From NCBI RefSeq assembly GCF_021887715.1, contig NZ_JAIQXX010000003.1:1-64000 (forward strand): DNA of 64,000 bases, given 5' to 3'. The notes under the pieces were generated by a model that was given only the letters and a program-made list of their open reading frames with translations, was not told the DNA's origin and ran no database searches. This stretch comes from Winogradskyella immobilis. Lineage in GTDB: Bacteria > Bacteroidota > Bacteroidia > Flavobacteriales > Flavobacteriaceae. The translations under genes and the position numbers were made by a program. Of the stretch, positions 45,749 through 54,890 are shown piece after piece. The stretch's first letter is position 1, and each line of letters opens with the position of its first letter.

Positions 45749-46045
45749 TTATATTCTAATACCAACAGGTAACATACGCTTGTATTTTCTATTGCTTCTT
45801 ACAAACCTTGCAATTTCTGGGCTTGTAGGTACAACGCATATATTACGTTCTTTAATGTTACTAAAAACTAAATCAACGAATTCTAATTCAAATTCTCTAG
45901 TTCTTATAGTATCAGGGATAATCATTTTAGTTAAGAATATTTTACGTTCTTGTAAAGAATATTCAATGATGGCCATCTCGTTATCAACCTTTAATTCAAA
46001 TTGACGTAAAAAATCATTATCAATCAATTCAGCAGCTTCAGTCAT
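45749..46045 (-). CDS. minimal GNAT-like acetyltransferase
   Basis: 98 aa, the small YjdJ/PF14542 type of GNAT fold. LKVDNEMAIIEYSLQERKIFLT corresponds to its first strands (core MAIIEYSLQERKIFLT), and NICVVPTSPEIARFVRSNRK resembles the conserved end P-x-C-x(5)-hydrophobic of that family, with Thr-Ser in place of the usual Leu-Cys. Members bind acetyl-CoA, but their substrates are largely unknown. The opposite-strand frame across the same DNA has no family features. Confidence 0.75.
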   Translation of the reverse strand: MTEAAELIDNDFLRQFELKVDNEMAIIEYSLQERKIFLTKMIIPDTIRTREFELEFVDLVFSNIKERNICVVPTSPEIARFVRSNRKYKRMLPVGIRI

Positions 46046-46245
46046 ACTTCAAGTATTTAATTAAATTTTAGTGGTTGGATAGTGCGGATACTATATTTTA
46101 TATAGTTTTGCTGTGCAAAGATACATAAAATCTAACAAAATAAAAGGCAGATAGTATCAAAACCCTTTGTAATAGTTGTTTAAATCGATAATTTGCATCA
46201 TCTCTAGATTAAACGGTACGAAAATATTTACATCAGAATCAAAAA

Positions 46246-46908
46246 ATGGAAAATCAAATCATACATGTTTATTTAATGCCTGGTATGGCGGCTAACCCTA
46301 TTATTTTTGAACACATAAAATTGCCTGAAGAAAATTTTGAAATGCATTGGTTGTCGTGGAAAATACCAACTAAGAATGAAACACTAAAAAGTTATTCTAA
46401 ACGTATGATAGAAGATATTAAGCATAATGATATTGTATTATTAGGAGTATCTTTTGGTGGAGTTTTAGTACAAGAAATGAGTAAACTAATAAAAGTTAGA
46501 AAGCTTATTGTTGTCTCTAGTGTAAAATCGTATCACGAATTACCAAAACGATTAAAACTTTTAAAACATACTAAGGCTTATAAGATTTTACCGACTCAAT
46601 TGGTAAGTAATATAGATCTCTTAGCAAAATATGCGTTTGGAGAAACCATTAAAAAACGTATAGATTTATATAAAAAATACCTTTCTGTTAATGACAAGCA
46701 TTACTTAGATTGGGCGATTAAAGAAATGGTTTGTTGGGATCAAGAAGTGCCTAATGCAAATGCACTATATATTCATGGAGATAAAGATGCGGTATTTCCG
46801 CATTCTACTGAAGGAGATTGCATTATTATTAAAGGCGGAACACATATTATGATTATTAATAAATATAAGTGGTTTAACGAAAATTTACCAAAACTTATAT
46901 TGAATTGA
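46246..46908 (+). CDS. alpha/beta hydrolase
   Basis: A 220-aa cytosolic hydrolase with oxyanion region LMPGMAANP, nucleophile Ser69 in G-V-S-F-G, acid Asp in IHGDKDAVFP and catalytic His in KGGTHIMI: a complete triad. Small hydrolases of this kind act on esters or thioesters; the substrate cannot be predicted. It lies 49 nt upstream of the lytic transglycosylase gene. Confidence 0.8.
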   Translation: MENQIIHVYLMPGMAANPIIFEHIKLPEENFEMHWLSWKIPTKNETLKSYSKRMIEDIKHNDIVLLGVSFGGVLVQEMSKLIKVRKLIVVSSVKSYHELPKRLKLLKHTKAYKILPTQLVSNIDLLAKYAFGETIKKRIDLYKKYLSVNDKHYLDWAIKEMVCWDQEVPNANALYIHGDKDAVFPHSTEGDCIIIKGGTHIMIINKYKWFNENLPKLILN

Positions 46909-46957
46909 ACTTGAAAGACTTAAGATTATTATATACTTTTATAAAAAAAAGAAAGCT

Positions 46958-47884
46958 ATGCAAATCATAAAAAATATTTTATCAATTATAGGATTAATAT
47001 CCGTTTCAGGGCTATTTATTTTTGCTGTTCAAGAAGCACCATCTGATGATGAGGTAAACAAAGAAAAACCTTTAGTTAATGATTATAAAGTTTATGCTTT
47101 AGAAATACCTGATGAATTAGATTTTGCAGGTGAAGACTTACCATTAGAAAACCCAGATATCTATGAGCGTATGGATAGAGAGCTACTCGTTAATACCTAT
47201 TGGCAATCAAATGGGTTATTGATGTTTAAACGGGCACAGAAATACTTTCCAATTATAGAACCTATTTTAGCTAAAAATGGTATTCCAGATGATTTTAAAT
47301 ATTTAGCAGTTATAGAAAGTGGATTAACAAATGCGGTTTCGCCAGCCGGAGCTAGAGGAGTTTGGCAGATAATGCCAGCTACTGGTAGAGAAAATGGTTT
47401 AGAGGTCAATAAAAATGTAGACGAACGTTATAATTTAGAATTAGCTACAGAAGTTGCATGTAAATATTTAATAGCGGCAAAAAAACGATTAGGATCATGG
47501 ACTTTAGCAGCAGCAGCTTATAACGGAGGTAATGCAGGTATAGCTAGACGCCTAAAAGCACAAAATGTAAACGATTATTACGATTTACTTCTGGGAGAAG
47601 AAACAGGTAGATATGTATTTAGAATTGTAGCACTTAAAGAAATATTGTCTAACGCAAGTAAATATGGTTTTAATTTTAGGTCTGAAGATTTATATAAACC
47701 TATACCAACATTTAAAGTAGAAGTAGATACAGCTGTTACTAATTTTGCAAACTTTTCTGAAAAATTTGGAATTAATTATAAGATTTTAAAAATCCATAAT
47801 CCGTGGTTGCGTGAAGCACATTTAAATAATAAATCACGAAAACTATATAAAATAGCTATTCCTGAAGAAGGTTATTATAAATAA
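46958..47884 (+). CDS. lytic transglycosylase (SLT/MltD type)
   Basis: 308 aa with an N-terminal signal or anchor (about 1-25) and an SLT domain (about 90-240). The catalytic Glu120 is in AVIESGL, followed by GARGVWQIMPATGR and AAAAYNGG, the usual conserved blocks. It cleaves the glycan strands of peptidoglycan to 1,6-anhydro ends in the periplasm. The C-terminal part (about 245-308; NFANFSEKFGINYKILKIHN) resembles a degenerate LysM-like region. Confidence 0.92.
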   Translation: MQIIKNILSIIGLISVSGLFIFAVQEAPSDDEVNKEKPLVNDYKVYALEIPDELDFAGEDLPLENPDIYERMDRELLVNTYWQSNGLLMFKRAQKYFPIIEPILAKNGIPDDFKYLAVIESGLTNAVSPAGARGVWQIMPATGRENGLEVNKNVDERYNLELATEVACKYLIAAKKRLGSWTLAAAAYNGGNAGIARRLKAQNVNDYYDLLLGEETGRYVFRIVALKEILSNASKYGFNFRSEDLYKPIPTFKVEVDTAVTNFANFSEKFGINYKILKIHNPWLREAHLNNKSRKLYKIAIPEEGYYK

Positions 47885-47969
47885 AATGGATAAGTTTAAA
47901 AGTATAACTGCTTTTTAGTTTTCATCAACCGAAACACCTAAACATTCCATCTAGATCTTGTCTTAGTGT

Positions 47970-48548
47970 TTAACGTCTACTTTTCTTGTTTTGACGTGAT
48001 GAAGTTGGTTGTCCGTAATGCTGATTAGGTATAGCAGCTTTTTTCATTTGTTGCTTCATCATTTTTATCTGATCAGTCAACATACCACGTTTATCTAATT
48101 TCTGAGCTTCAGTTAATAATTTTTGAGCTTCCATTTTACGGCGTTTACTAAAAGCAATACCAGCAAGATTTAATTTAGCCATAGCAATATCATGGTCCAT
48201 TGACAAACCTAAACTTAGTGCTTTTTTAAAGTATTTCTCAGCATCATTCATATTGGTTTGCGATACCATAACACCGTTAAGATAGTTAAGGTAGCCTTGT
48301 TGTTTTTTTACCAATGCTCCTTCAGGATGTTTAATTTTATCTAACCATTTTTTTGCTCCTTCAAAATCTTGTTTTCTTAACCTTAAAAAGGCTAAGAGAA
48401 TCATTTCATTTTTAAAATATAGAAAAATGAATACTGTCGATAGTAAAATATACATAATGCCATTACCGATCTCTCCTTCTGTAAATTGGTATACAGCAAA
48501 AGCTAGAATTAAAACAGTTATAACGAGTTTTATATTTTTATTAAACAT
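47970..48548 (-). CDS. membrane-anchored TPR protein
   Basis: 192 aa from the ATG at 48548 (MFNKNIKLVITV). The open frame reaches 48710, but the extra 54 residues look like translated intergenic DNA and would run over the rpmH promoter. It has two transmembrane helices (about 5-22 and 28-45), then TPR-like helices (EGAKKWLDKIKHPEG, DAEKYFKKALSLGLSM, AKLNLAGIAFSKRRKMEAQKLL) and a basic tail. It may be a scaffold at the inner membrane; function is unknown. Confidence 0.8.
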   Translation of the reverse strand: MFNKNIKLVITVLILAFAVYQFTEGEIGNGIMYILLSTVFIFLYFKNEMILLAFLRLRKQDFEGAKKWLDKIKHPEGALVKKQQGYLNYLNGVMVSQTNMNDAEKYFKKALSLGLSMDHDIAMAKLNLAGIAFSKRRKMEAQKLLTEAQKLDKRGMLTDQIKMMKQQMKKAAIPNQHYGQPTSSRQNKKSRR

Positions 48549-48615
48549 AATTGTTGTAGTTTTTTGCAGTGCGCAAAGGTAGTAAAAACAATTAAAAATA
48601 ATTTTAAAATGTATC

Positions 48616-48645
48616 TTGTTAAAGTAAAAACTTGTTGTATATTTG
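48616..48645 (+). promoter_or_regulatory. rpmH: rpmH promoter
   Basis: TTG at 48616-48618, a 19-nt spacer and TATATTTG at 48638-48645, a consensus flavobacterial promoter 63 nt upstream of the rpmH ATG. Confidence 0.85.
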
Positions 48646-48708
48646 CACGCAGTTTTGGGATAGCTCCCAATCATTAAATTAACAAACAAGATTTTAAAGA
48701 TATAAGAC

Positions 48709-48870
48709 ATGCCAAAAAGAACGTTTCAACCGTCAAAAAGAAAGAGAAGAAACAAACATGGTTTCAGAGAGAGAATGGCTTCTGCTAATGGTAGAAAAGT
48801 TTTAGCTCGTAGAAGAGCTAAAGGGAGAAAGAAATTATCTGTATCTTCAGAATTAAGACATAAAAAATAA
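48709..48870 (+). CDS. rpmH: 50S ribosomal protein L34
   Basis: 53 aa, beginning [20 protein letters not shown] and ending SELRHKK, with the highly basic, invariant L34 core ([16 protein letters not shown]). The gene is easily missed because of its short length. It has a consensus promoter and a terminator of its own. The gene order differs from the classical rpmH-rnpA-dnaA arrangement, since no rnpA follows. Confidence 0.98.
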   Translation: MPKRTFQPSKRKRRNKHGFRERMASANGRKVLARRRAKGRKKLSVSSELRHKK

Positions 48871-48893
48871 TGATTAACAATTGTTAATATTTT

Positions 48894-48921
48894 AAAGGCG
48901 TTACTTAGGTGTAACGCCTTT
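48894..48921 (+). terminator. rpmH: rpmH terminator
   Basis: A perfect 11-bp stem (48894-48904 with 48911-48921, loop TTAGGT) followed by a T-run, 23 nt after the rpmH stop. Confidence 0.9.
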
Positions 48922-48970
48922 TTTTATATCCTAGCGAAACTTATTTTTGCAACTCTAATAATATATACAA

Positions 48971-51826
48971 ATGCCAAAAAACACAAACATTAAATCTATT
49001 TTACTTATCGGTTCAGGACCTATAGTTATAGGACAAGCCTGTGAATTCGATTATTCAGGTTCTCAAGCCTTACGCTCTTTACGTGAAGACGGTATCGAAA
49101 CGATTTTAATTAATTCTAATCCTGCAACAATAATGACGGATCCAACAATGGCGGATCATGTTTATTTATTGCCATTAACCACAAAGTCTATTGTTAAGAT
49201 CTTAAAAGAGCATCCACATATTGATGCTGTTTTACCAACAATGGGAGGACAAACGGCTTTAAACTTATGTATTGAAGCAGATGAAAAAGGCATCTGGGAA
49301 GATTTTAATGTTGAAATTATTGGTGTTGATATTGATGCTATTAATATTACAGAAGATAGAGAGAAGTTTAGAGATTTAATGACGAAGATTGGTGTTGGCA
49401 TGGCACCTCAAGAAACAGCAACCTCATTTTTAAAAGGAAAAGAAATAGCACAAGAATTTGGGTTTCCTCTGTGTATTAGAGCATCTTTTACTTTGGGTGG
49501 AGCAGGAGCATCTATAGTGTACGATGAAAAAGAATTTGATGAATCTTTAACTAGAGGATTAGAGATTTCTCCAATCCACGAAGTAATGATTGATAAGGCA
49601 TTATTAGGTTGGAAAGAATATGAATTAGAGTTGTTAAGGGATAGAAATGATAATGTTGTAATCATTTGTACGATAGAGAATATGGATCCAATGGGTATCC
49701 ATACAGGAGATTCCATTACGGTTGCACCTGCAATGACTCTGTCAGATAAGACTTTTCAGAAAATGCGTGATATGGCTATACATATGATGCGAAGTATTGG
49801 TGATTTTGCTGGCGGTTGTAATGTACAGTTTGCGGTTAGCCCAGATGATGCAGAAGAAATTATAGCTATTGAAATTAATCCACGTGTATCGCGTTCATCG
49901 GCATTGGCGAGTAAAGCAACGGGTTATCCAATTGCTAAAATTGCAGCTAAGTTAGCATTAGGATATACATTAGATGAATTAAGTAATCAAATTACAAAAT
50001 CTACATCAGCATTATTTGAACCTACATTAGATTATGTGATTGTGAAAATTCCGCGTTGGAATTTTGATAAGTTTGAAGGATCTGATCGTACATTAGGATT
50101 ACAAATGAAGGCTGTTGGTGAGGTTATGGGTATTGGCCGTTCTTTTCAAGAAGCCTTACACAAAGCAACACAATCATTAGAGATTAAACGAAATGGTTTA
50201 GGAGCTGATGGAAAAGGATATAAAGATTATGATCAGATTATAAGCAAACTAAAATATGCAAGTTGGGATCGTGTTTTTGCGATCTATGATGCAATTGAGA
50301 TAGGTATTCCTTTAAGCAGAATATTTGAGATTACTAAGATTGACATGTGGTTCTTAAAGCAGTACGAAGAGCTTTTTCAATTACATAAAGAAATCTCTAC
50401 TTACACAATAGATTCTATTGATAGAGAATTATTACTTGAAGCAAAGCAAAAAGGATATGGAGATAGACAAATTGCACATATGCTTAAATGTTTAGAAAGT
50501 CAAGTATATAATAAGAGAAGAGAATTAAGCATTAATCGAGTATACAAGTTAGTAGATACTTGTGCTGCTGAGTTTAAAGCGCAGACTCCATACTATTATT
50601 CAACATTTGAAAGTGAAGTAGAATCTGCAGACGGAAGTATATTTGTTCATAATGAAAGTGTTGTTACAGACAAAAAGAAGATTATTGTATTAGGTTCTGG
50701 CCCAAACCGTATTGGGCAAGGTATAGAGTTTGATTACTGTTGTGTTCATGGTGTTTTAGCGGCTGCCGAATGTGGTTACGAGACAATAATGATAAACTGT
50801 AATCCAGAAACCGTATCTACAGATTTTGATATTGCAGACAAACTTTATTTTGAACCTGTATTTTGGGAGCATATATATGATATCATTCAGCATGAAAAAC
50901 CAGAAGGTGTTATTGTGCAACTTGGAGGTCAAACGGCTTTAAAACTTGCAGAGAAATTAGAAAAATGGGGAGTTAAGATTATGGGAACTAGCTTTAAATC
51001 TTTAGATTTAGCTGAAGATAGAGGAAGTTTTTCAAACATTTTAAAAGACAATAATATTCCATATCCACAATTTGATGTCGCTGAAACTGCAGATGAAGCA
51101 CTTGCTATTGCAGATGTGTTAGATTTTCCAATATTAGTAAGACCTTCATATGTATTAGGTGGTCAAGGCATGAAGATTGTAATCAACAAGAAAGAGTTAG
51201 AGGAGCATGTAATAGACTTATTAAAATCAATTCCTGGTAATAAATTGCTTTTAGATCATTATTTAGATGGAGCAATAGAAGCTGAAGCAGATGCTATTTG
51301 TGATGCAGATGGTAACGTCTATATCATTGGTATAATGGAGCATATAGAACCTTGTGGTATACATTCTGGAGACAGTAATGCTACTTTACCTGCTTTTAAT
51401 TTAGGAGATCTGGTAATGCAGCAAATTATAGACCATACACATACAATTGCTAGAGCATTAAATACTGTTGGTTTAATCAATATTCAGTTTGCTATTAAAG
51501 ATGATGTTGTATATATCATAGAAGCAAATCCTAGAGCATCTCGTACAGTGCCATTTATAGCAAAAGCATATAAAGAACCGTATGTTAACTATGCAACTAA
51601 AGTAATGTTAGGTGAGAAAAAAGTAACAGACTTCGATTTTAAACCTAGATTAGATGGTTATGCAATTAAACAGCCTGTATTTTCATTTAACAAATTCCCT
51701 AATGTAAATAAACAATTAGGACCAGAAATGAAAAGTACCGGAGAAAGTATCTTGTTTATTGACAGTCTTAAGGATGATGAGTTTTACGATTTATACTCTA
51801 GGCGTAAAATGTATTTGAGTAAATAA
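48971..51826 (+). CDS. carB: carbamoyl-phosphate synthase large subunit, short form
   Basis: 951 aa with two ATP-grasp halves. The first half has GSGPIVIGQACEFDYSGSQA and ATIMTDPTMADHVY; the second has GSGPNRIGQGIEFDYCC and VRPSYVLGGQGMKIV. It makes carbamoyl phosphate for pyrimidine and arginine synthesis together with a glutaminase subunit not encoded here. The chain ends soon after LGPEMKSTGESILFIDSL, so the C-terminal MGS-like domain (about 120 residues), where UMP, IMP and ornithine bind in E. coli (1073 aa), is missing. The frame is intact to a stop, and this short form is typical for Flavobacteriia. Confidence 0.96.
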   Translation: MPKNTNIKSILLIGSGPIVIGQACEFDYSGSQALRSLREDGIETILINSNPATIMTDPTMADHVYLLPLTTKSIVKILKEHPHIDAVLPTMGGQTALNLCIEADEKGIWEDFNVEIIGVDIDAINITEDREKFRDLMTKIGVGMAPQETATSFLKGKEIAQEFGFPLCIRASFTLGGAGASIVYDEKEFDESLTRGLEISPIHEVMIDKALLGWKEYELELLRDRNDNVVIICTIENMDPMGIHTGDSITVAPAMTLSDKTFQKMRDMAIHMMRSIGDFAGGCNVQFAVSPDDAEEIIAIEINPRVSRSSALASKATGYPIAKIAAKLALGYTLDELSNQITKSTSALFEPTLDYVIVKIPRWNFDKFEGSDRTLGLQMKAVGEVMGIGRSFQEALHKATQSLEIKRNGLGADGKGYKDYDQIISKLKYASWDRVFAIYDAIEIGIPLSRIFEITKIDMWFLKQYEELFQLHKEISTYTIDSIDRELLLEAKQKGYGDRQIAHMLKCLESQVYNKRRELSINRVYKLVDTCAAEFKAQTPYYYSTFESEVESADGSIFVHNESVVTDKKKIIVLGSGPNRIGQGIEFDYCCVHGVLAAAECGYETIMINCNPETVSTDFDIADKLYFEPVFWEHIYDIIQHEKPEGVIVQLGGQTALKLAEKLEKWGVKIMGTSFKSLDLAEDRGSFSNILKDNNIPYPQFDVAETADEALAIADVLDFPILVRPSYVLGGQGMKIVINKKELEEHVIDLLKSIPGNKLLLDHYLDGAIEAEADAICDADGNVYIIGIMEHIEPCGIHSGDSNATLPAFNLGDLVMQQIIDHTHTIARALNTVGLINIQFAIKDDVVYIIEANPRASRTVPFIAKAYKEPYVNYATKVMLGEKKVTDFDFKPRLDGYAIKQPVFSFNKFPNVNKQLGPEMKSTGESILFIDSLKDDEFYDLYSRRKMYLSK

Positions 51827-51951
51827 AAGTTGAAATTTCTATGAGCTTTTAGCGTACCTAAAATAGACTTTTTTGGCGGTTTATTGATAAAATTTTGACA
51901 TATCTTGTAAGGGTTTTTAAAATATTGCGACACTAGTAAAATCAACTACTA

Positions 51952-52500
51952 ATGCCGTCTATGACAATAAATTACACGATTAAATTTATTATAATCACTT
52001 TTGTTGTAATGCCTTTTAGTAATAGGCTATTTGCACAAGATGTTTTTGATGTCGCTCGAAAAGGAACTGCTGAAGAGTTACAACAAATTTATAAGACTTC
52101 ACCTGATAAGATCAACGCCATCAATGATGCTGGCTTTACACCACTTATATTAGCTGCATACCACGGAAATACTTCTGTTGTTAAAATGCTTGTTAGCCGC
52201 GTTTCTAATATAAATGAAACAAGTAGTGCAGGTACAGCATTAATGGCTGCAACAGTAAAACAAGATAAAGATATTGTTGAGTTATTACTAAAGCATAAAG
52301 CAAATCCTAATATTGCAGATAGTAATGGGAGTACAGCACTTTTATATGCAACTATATTTAAGGCAAATGATATAGCAACTTTGCTCTTAAAATTTAATGC
52401 TGATATAGTACATAAAGATAGTAGAGGCTTTTCTGCAATGGATTATGCTAAACAAACTAAAAACGAAACACTTATTAACATCTTAAAGCAATACTTATGA
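51952..52500 (+). CDS. secreted ankyrin-repeat protein
   Basis: 182 aa with a signal peptide (about 1-28, RLFAQ) and four ankyrin repeats (AGFTPLILAAYHGNTSVVKML, SAGTALMAATVKQDKDIVELL and NGSTALLYATIFKANDIATLL, trimmed here to the cores PLILAAYHGN, ALMAATVKQD, ALLYATIFKAN). Periplasmic ankyrin proteins in bacteria often accompany catalases or other redox enzymes (AnkB-type); that is a family-level hint only. It overlaps the next gene by 4 nt, so the two are coupled. Met4 is an alternative start. Confidence 0.85.
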   Translation: MPSMTINYTIKFIIITFVVMPFSNRLFAQDVFDVARKGTAEELQQIYKTSPDKINAINDAGFTPLILAAYHGNTSVVKMLVSRVSNINETSSAGTALMAATVKQDKDIVELLLKHKANPNIADSNGSTALLYATIFKANDIATLLLKFNADIVHKDSRGFSAMDYAKQTKNETLINILKQYL

Positions 52501-53252
52501 AAAAAATTACTTTTTTACTTATTACTGTATTAACAGTATATTCTATAAATGCTCAAATGTCAACTGGGGTTATTAATTTTGCTAGTAACTATACAGGGCA
52601 AATTGACGTTGATAATAATGGAGTTACGGTGACATTAACTGGACCAAGTAATCTATGGCTAGGTATTGGTTTCGGAGTACAATCAATGACTTCTGGTGAG
52701 GATGTTTTAACTTTTGATAGTTCAGGGTTACAAGATCGAGAGTTCCGAGGGATAGGAGTGATGCCTATTATTGACTCAAACCAAGATTGGACTTTAGTTT
52801 CAAATACAATAAATGGAAGTGTTAGAACGATCGTAGCTACTAGAGGTTTGACAGGTAACGATTCCAATGATTTTACATTCATTCCTAGCGCAACAAGTAT
52901 ATTACTCGTATGGGCACGTGGTAATGGTACATTAAATTTTGGTAATCATGGTGGAGCTAATAGAGGACCAACTAACGTAGGTTTTACATTAAGCACATTC
53001 GATCAAGAACTTGCACGTAAAGTAAGTTTATATCCAAACCCGTCTGCAACTGATATTACTATAGATTTAGGAGATCTTAATTTAGAATCAAGCAAGGCTA
53101 CAATATACTCTACCGTTGGTCAATTAGTTAATGAAGTAAATTTAATAGATAAGAGTACTAGATTAGATACATCTTCATTACAACCTGGAGTATATTTAAT
53201 TAGAATAACTTCAGGCGATTCTTCAGTAACGAGACGTTTTATTAAAGAATAG
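52497..53252 (+). CDS. DOMON-like protein exported by T9SS
   Basis: 251 aa with a signal peptide 1-19 (SINAQ), a beta-sandwich domain (about 25-165) and a type A T9SS sorting domain (SLYPNPSATDITIDL ... PGVYLIRIT). The middle has NLWLGIGFGVQSMTSGEDV, the W-x-G-hydrophobic-G-F and Met-x(2)-x-D pattern of DOMON domains, which bind heme or sugars (in cellobiose dehydrogenase, a Met and a His ligate heme). The assignment is by pattern only. The protein should end up on the cell surface. It is coupled to the ankyrin gene and followed by a terminator. Confidence 0.7.
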   Translation: MKKITFLLITVLTVYSINAQMSTGVINFASNYTGQIDVDNNGVTVTLTGPSNLWLGIGFGVQSMTSGEDVLTFDSSGLQDREFRGIGVMPIIDSNQDWTLVSNTINGSVRTIVATRGLTGNDSNDFTFIPSATSILLVWARGNGTLNFGNHGGANRGPTNVGFTLSTFDQELARKVSLYPNPSATDITIDLGDLNLESSKATIYSTVGQLVNEVNLIDKSTRLDTSSLQPGVYLIRITSGDSSVTRRFIKE

Positions 53253-53278
53253 TTAATTATAGTATTTATATATTTTTC

Positions 53279-53305
53279 AGCCCTACTATTTATTATAGTT
53301 GGGCT
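53279..53305 (+). terminator. terminator after the DOMON-like gene
   Basis: An 11-bp stem with one T-T mismatch (53279-53289 with 53295-53305) followed by a T-run, 27 nt past the stop. Confidence 0.85.
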
Positions 53306-53381
53306 TTTTTATAATATGGACAAGATATTTTTAAATAAAAGCAGGTCTTAAAAAAGCTCAAAATCAATTTTTTTTCCGTTT

Positions 53382-53408
53382 TAAGCTCAATTTTTCCTGT
53401 TGAGCTTA
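53382..53408 (+). promoter_or_regulatory. hairpin in the leader region of the cytochrome operon
   Basis: A perfect 9-bp stem TAAGCTCAA/TTGAGCTTA (53382-53390 with 53400-53408, loop TTTTTCCTG), with a further copy of AAGCTCAA at 53354-53361. It lies about 100 nt upstream of the gene at 53507 and downstream of the terminator at 53279. It could be an operator or an RNA hairpin; no T-run follows, so termination is unlikely. Confidence 0.45.
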
Positions 53409-53506
53409 TTTTATTTCAGATAGTGTAAGCGATCTCTGTTATTTGCGTCATAGAATAACACATACTAATCATAATCATTAATAATATAAAACAAAAACAC
53501 TCGAAG

Positions 53507-53905
53507 ATGAATTATAAAGCTACTATAAAGAAGAAGTCATTTTATATAGGACTATTATATCTTTTAATGTCAACAATGGTTTTGGTAGGTTGTGAAACAT
53601 CAACATTATCTGAGTTAGCAGAAAGTGAAGAAGAGCCAGATCCAGATCCAATTGCGCTGGTTACTTATGATAATACGGCAAAAGCAATTTTAGATAATGC
53701 TTGTATAGAATGCCATAATACAGTTATTCCAACAGCAGGCATTATACTAGATTCTTTTGAGACTGCTAGAGCTGTAGCTGAGAGTGGACGTATGATAGCT
53801 CGTATGACAAGCACTAACAATCCAATGCCACCTAGTGGAAACTTGCCAAATTCTATTATTGAAGATATAATGGATTGGATTGATGATGGTCTATTAGAAA
53901 ATTAA
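53507..53905 (+). CDS. monoheme cytochrome c-like lipoprotein
   Basis: 132 aa with a lipoprotein signal (lipobox VLVGC, Cys29), an acidic linker (ESEEEPDPDP) and a small heme c domain with Cys66-x2-Cys69-His70 (NACIECHNT). Met100 or Met107 could be the second axial ligand (MIARMTSTNNPMPP). Planctomycete-type cytochrome domains (PSCyt) share the pattern CxxCH...MPP. It is first in the run cytochrome, YceI, OB-fold, DUF5777 barrel (gaps of 27, 3 and 13 nt), so it probably passes electrons at the envelope in partnership with those products. Confidence 0.85.
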   Translation: MNYKATIKKKSFYIGLLYLLMSTMVLVGCETSTLSELAESEEEPDPDPIALVTYDNTAKAILDNACIECHNTVIPTAGIILDSFETARAVAESGRMIARMTSTNNPMPPSGNLPNSIIEDIMDWIDDGLLEN

Positions 53906-53932
53906 AAATCAACTTTTAATAAAAATATAATT

Positions 53933-54475
53933 ATGAAAAAAACAATATTTATTTTTCTATGCTTGAGTATATTTTATCAAGGTTTTGGGCAAAAGTATTT
54001 TACAAAAACAGGAACATTAAATTTTGAAGCTTCTGTACCAGCTTTTGAGCCAGTTAAAGCAGAAAATAAAAGTACCACAGCAATACTAGATACTAATACG
54101 GGTAAGATTGCAGTATTAGCTCTTGTTAAAGGGTTTCGTTTTAAAAATGCCTTAATGGAAGAGCATTTTAATGAAAACTATATGGAAAGTGATACGTATT
54201 CAAAAGCAACTTTTAATGGAGAAATCAATCATTTCTCTTTAGATAATCTATCATATAAAAAAGAATTCTCAGTAACAGGAGATTTAACAATTCATGGAAA
54301 AACAAAGCAAATTGAAGCAGTCATTACGCTTAAAAAAGATGGAGATAATTTTCTTCTAGAAACACAGTTTTCTACTGCGCCTGGAGATTTTAATATAGAT
54401 ATTCCTGGTGTAGTTAAAGAAAAGATTTCAGATAAGATTAATATTACAGGAAGTTTTGAATTGGTTAAACGCTAG
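53933..54475 (+). CDS. YceI-family periplasmic protein
   Basis: 180 aa with a signal peptide (about 1-19, GFGQ) and a YceI-like beta-barrel (PF04264: KGFRFKNALMEEHFNENYMES, shortened core FKNALMEEHFNENYMES; then FSVTGDLTIHGKTKQIEA). Known family members bind isoprenoid chains such as polyprenyl pyrophosphate or ubiquinone. Beside a cytochrome, a quinone- or lipid-carrying role is attractive but inferred. It is second in the four-gene run. Confidence 0.88.
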   Translation: MKKTIFIFLCLSIFYQGFGQKYFTKTGTLNFEASVPAFEPVKAENKSTTAILDTNTGKIAVLALVKGFRFKNALMEEHFNENYMESDTYSKATFNGEINHFSLDNLSYKKEFSVTGDLTIHGKTKQIEAVITLKKDGDNFLLETQFSTAPGDFNIDIPGVVKEKISDKINITGSFELVKR

Positions 54476-54478
54476 GTG

Positions 54479-54877
54479 ATGAAAAAATACAGTCGAGTAG
54501 GTTTAGTCGTAGTTTTTATCTTAGTTATTATAGCTGTTGTAGGTTATAACTATATCTATCAAGATCATAGAGATATTGCATCAGAAAAACCTGCATATAC
54601 AATTTCAGCTGAAGAACTGACACAACAATTTGAAGCTGATGAAGCCGAAGCTACAACACTTTATTTAAACAATACAATTCAACTTTCAGGATTACTGACA
54701 AGTATTGATGAAAAAACGCTAGTCCTTGATAATGTTGTTTTTTTAGTTCTAAGTGAAAACGAAACAACCCCTAATCAAACGAAGTTAAATACTAAAATAA
54801 CTATAAAAGGTCGCTGTATAGGTTACGATAATTTACTTGGGGAAGTAAAATTAGATCAAGCTATAATAGTAGATTAA
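54479..54877 (+). CDS. membrane-anchored OB-fold (tRNA_anti-like) protein
   Basis: 132 aa from the ATG at 54479 (a GTG one codon earlier touches the preceding stop). One N-terminal transmembrane helix (about 8-26), then an OB-fold of the tRNA_anti-like type (PF12869: NNTIQLSGLLTSID ... TIKGRCIGYDNLLGEV). Despite the family name these anchored proteins are not known to bind tRNA. It is third in the run with cytochrome, YceI and DUF5777 proteins, a grouping I recall as recurrent in Bacteroidetes. Confidence 0.82.
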   Translation: MKKYSRVGLVVVFILVIIAVVGYNYIYQDHRDIASEKPAYTISAEELTQQFEADEAEATTLYLNNTIQLSGLLTSIDEKTLVLDNVVFLVLSENETTPNQTKLNTKITIKGRCIGYDNLLGEVKLDQAIIVD

Positions 54878-54890
54878 ACAACTAAATATA

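Noticed and set aside
45738-46004. 88-aa plus-strand frame opposite the mini-GNAT gene
   Set aside because: No family features. The minus-strand frame has GNAT-like blocks and an independent start region.
48549-48710. 54-residue upstream extension of the TPR protein gene
   Set aside because: It runs across the rpmH promoter and start and lacks any conserved feature. The ATG at 48548 precedes a normal membrane helix.
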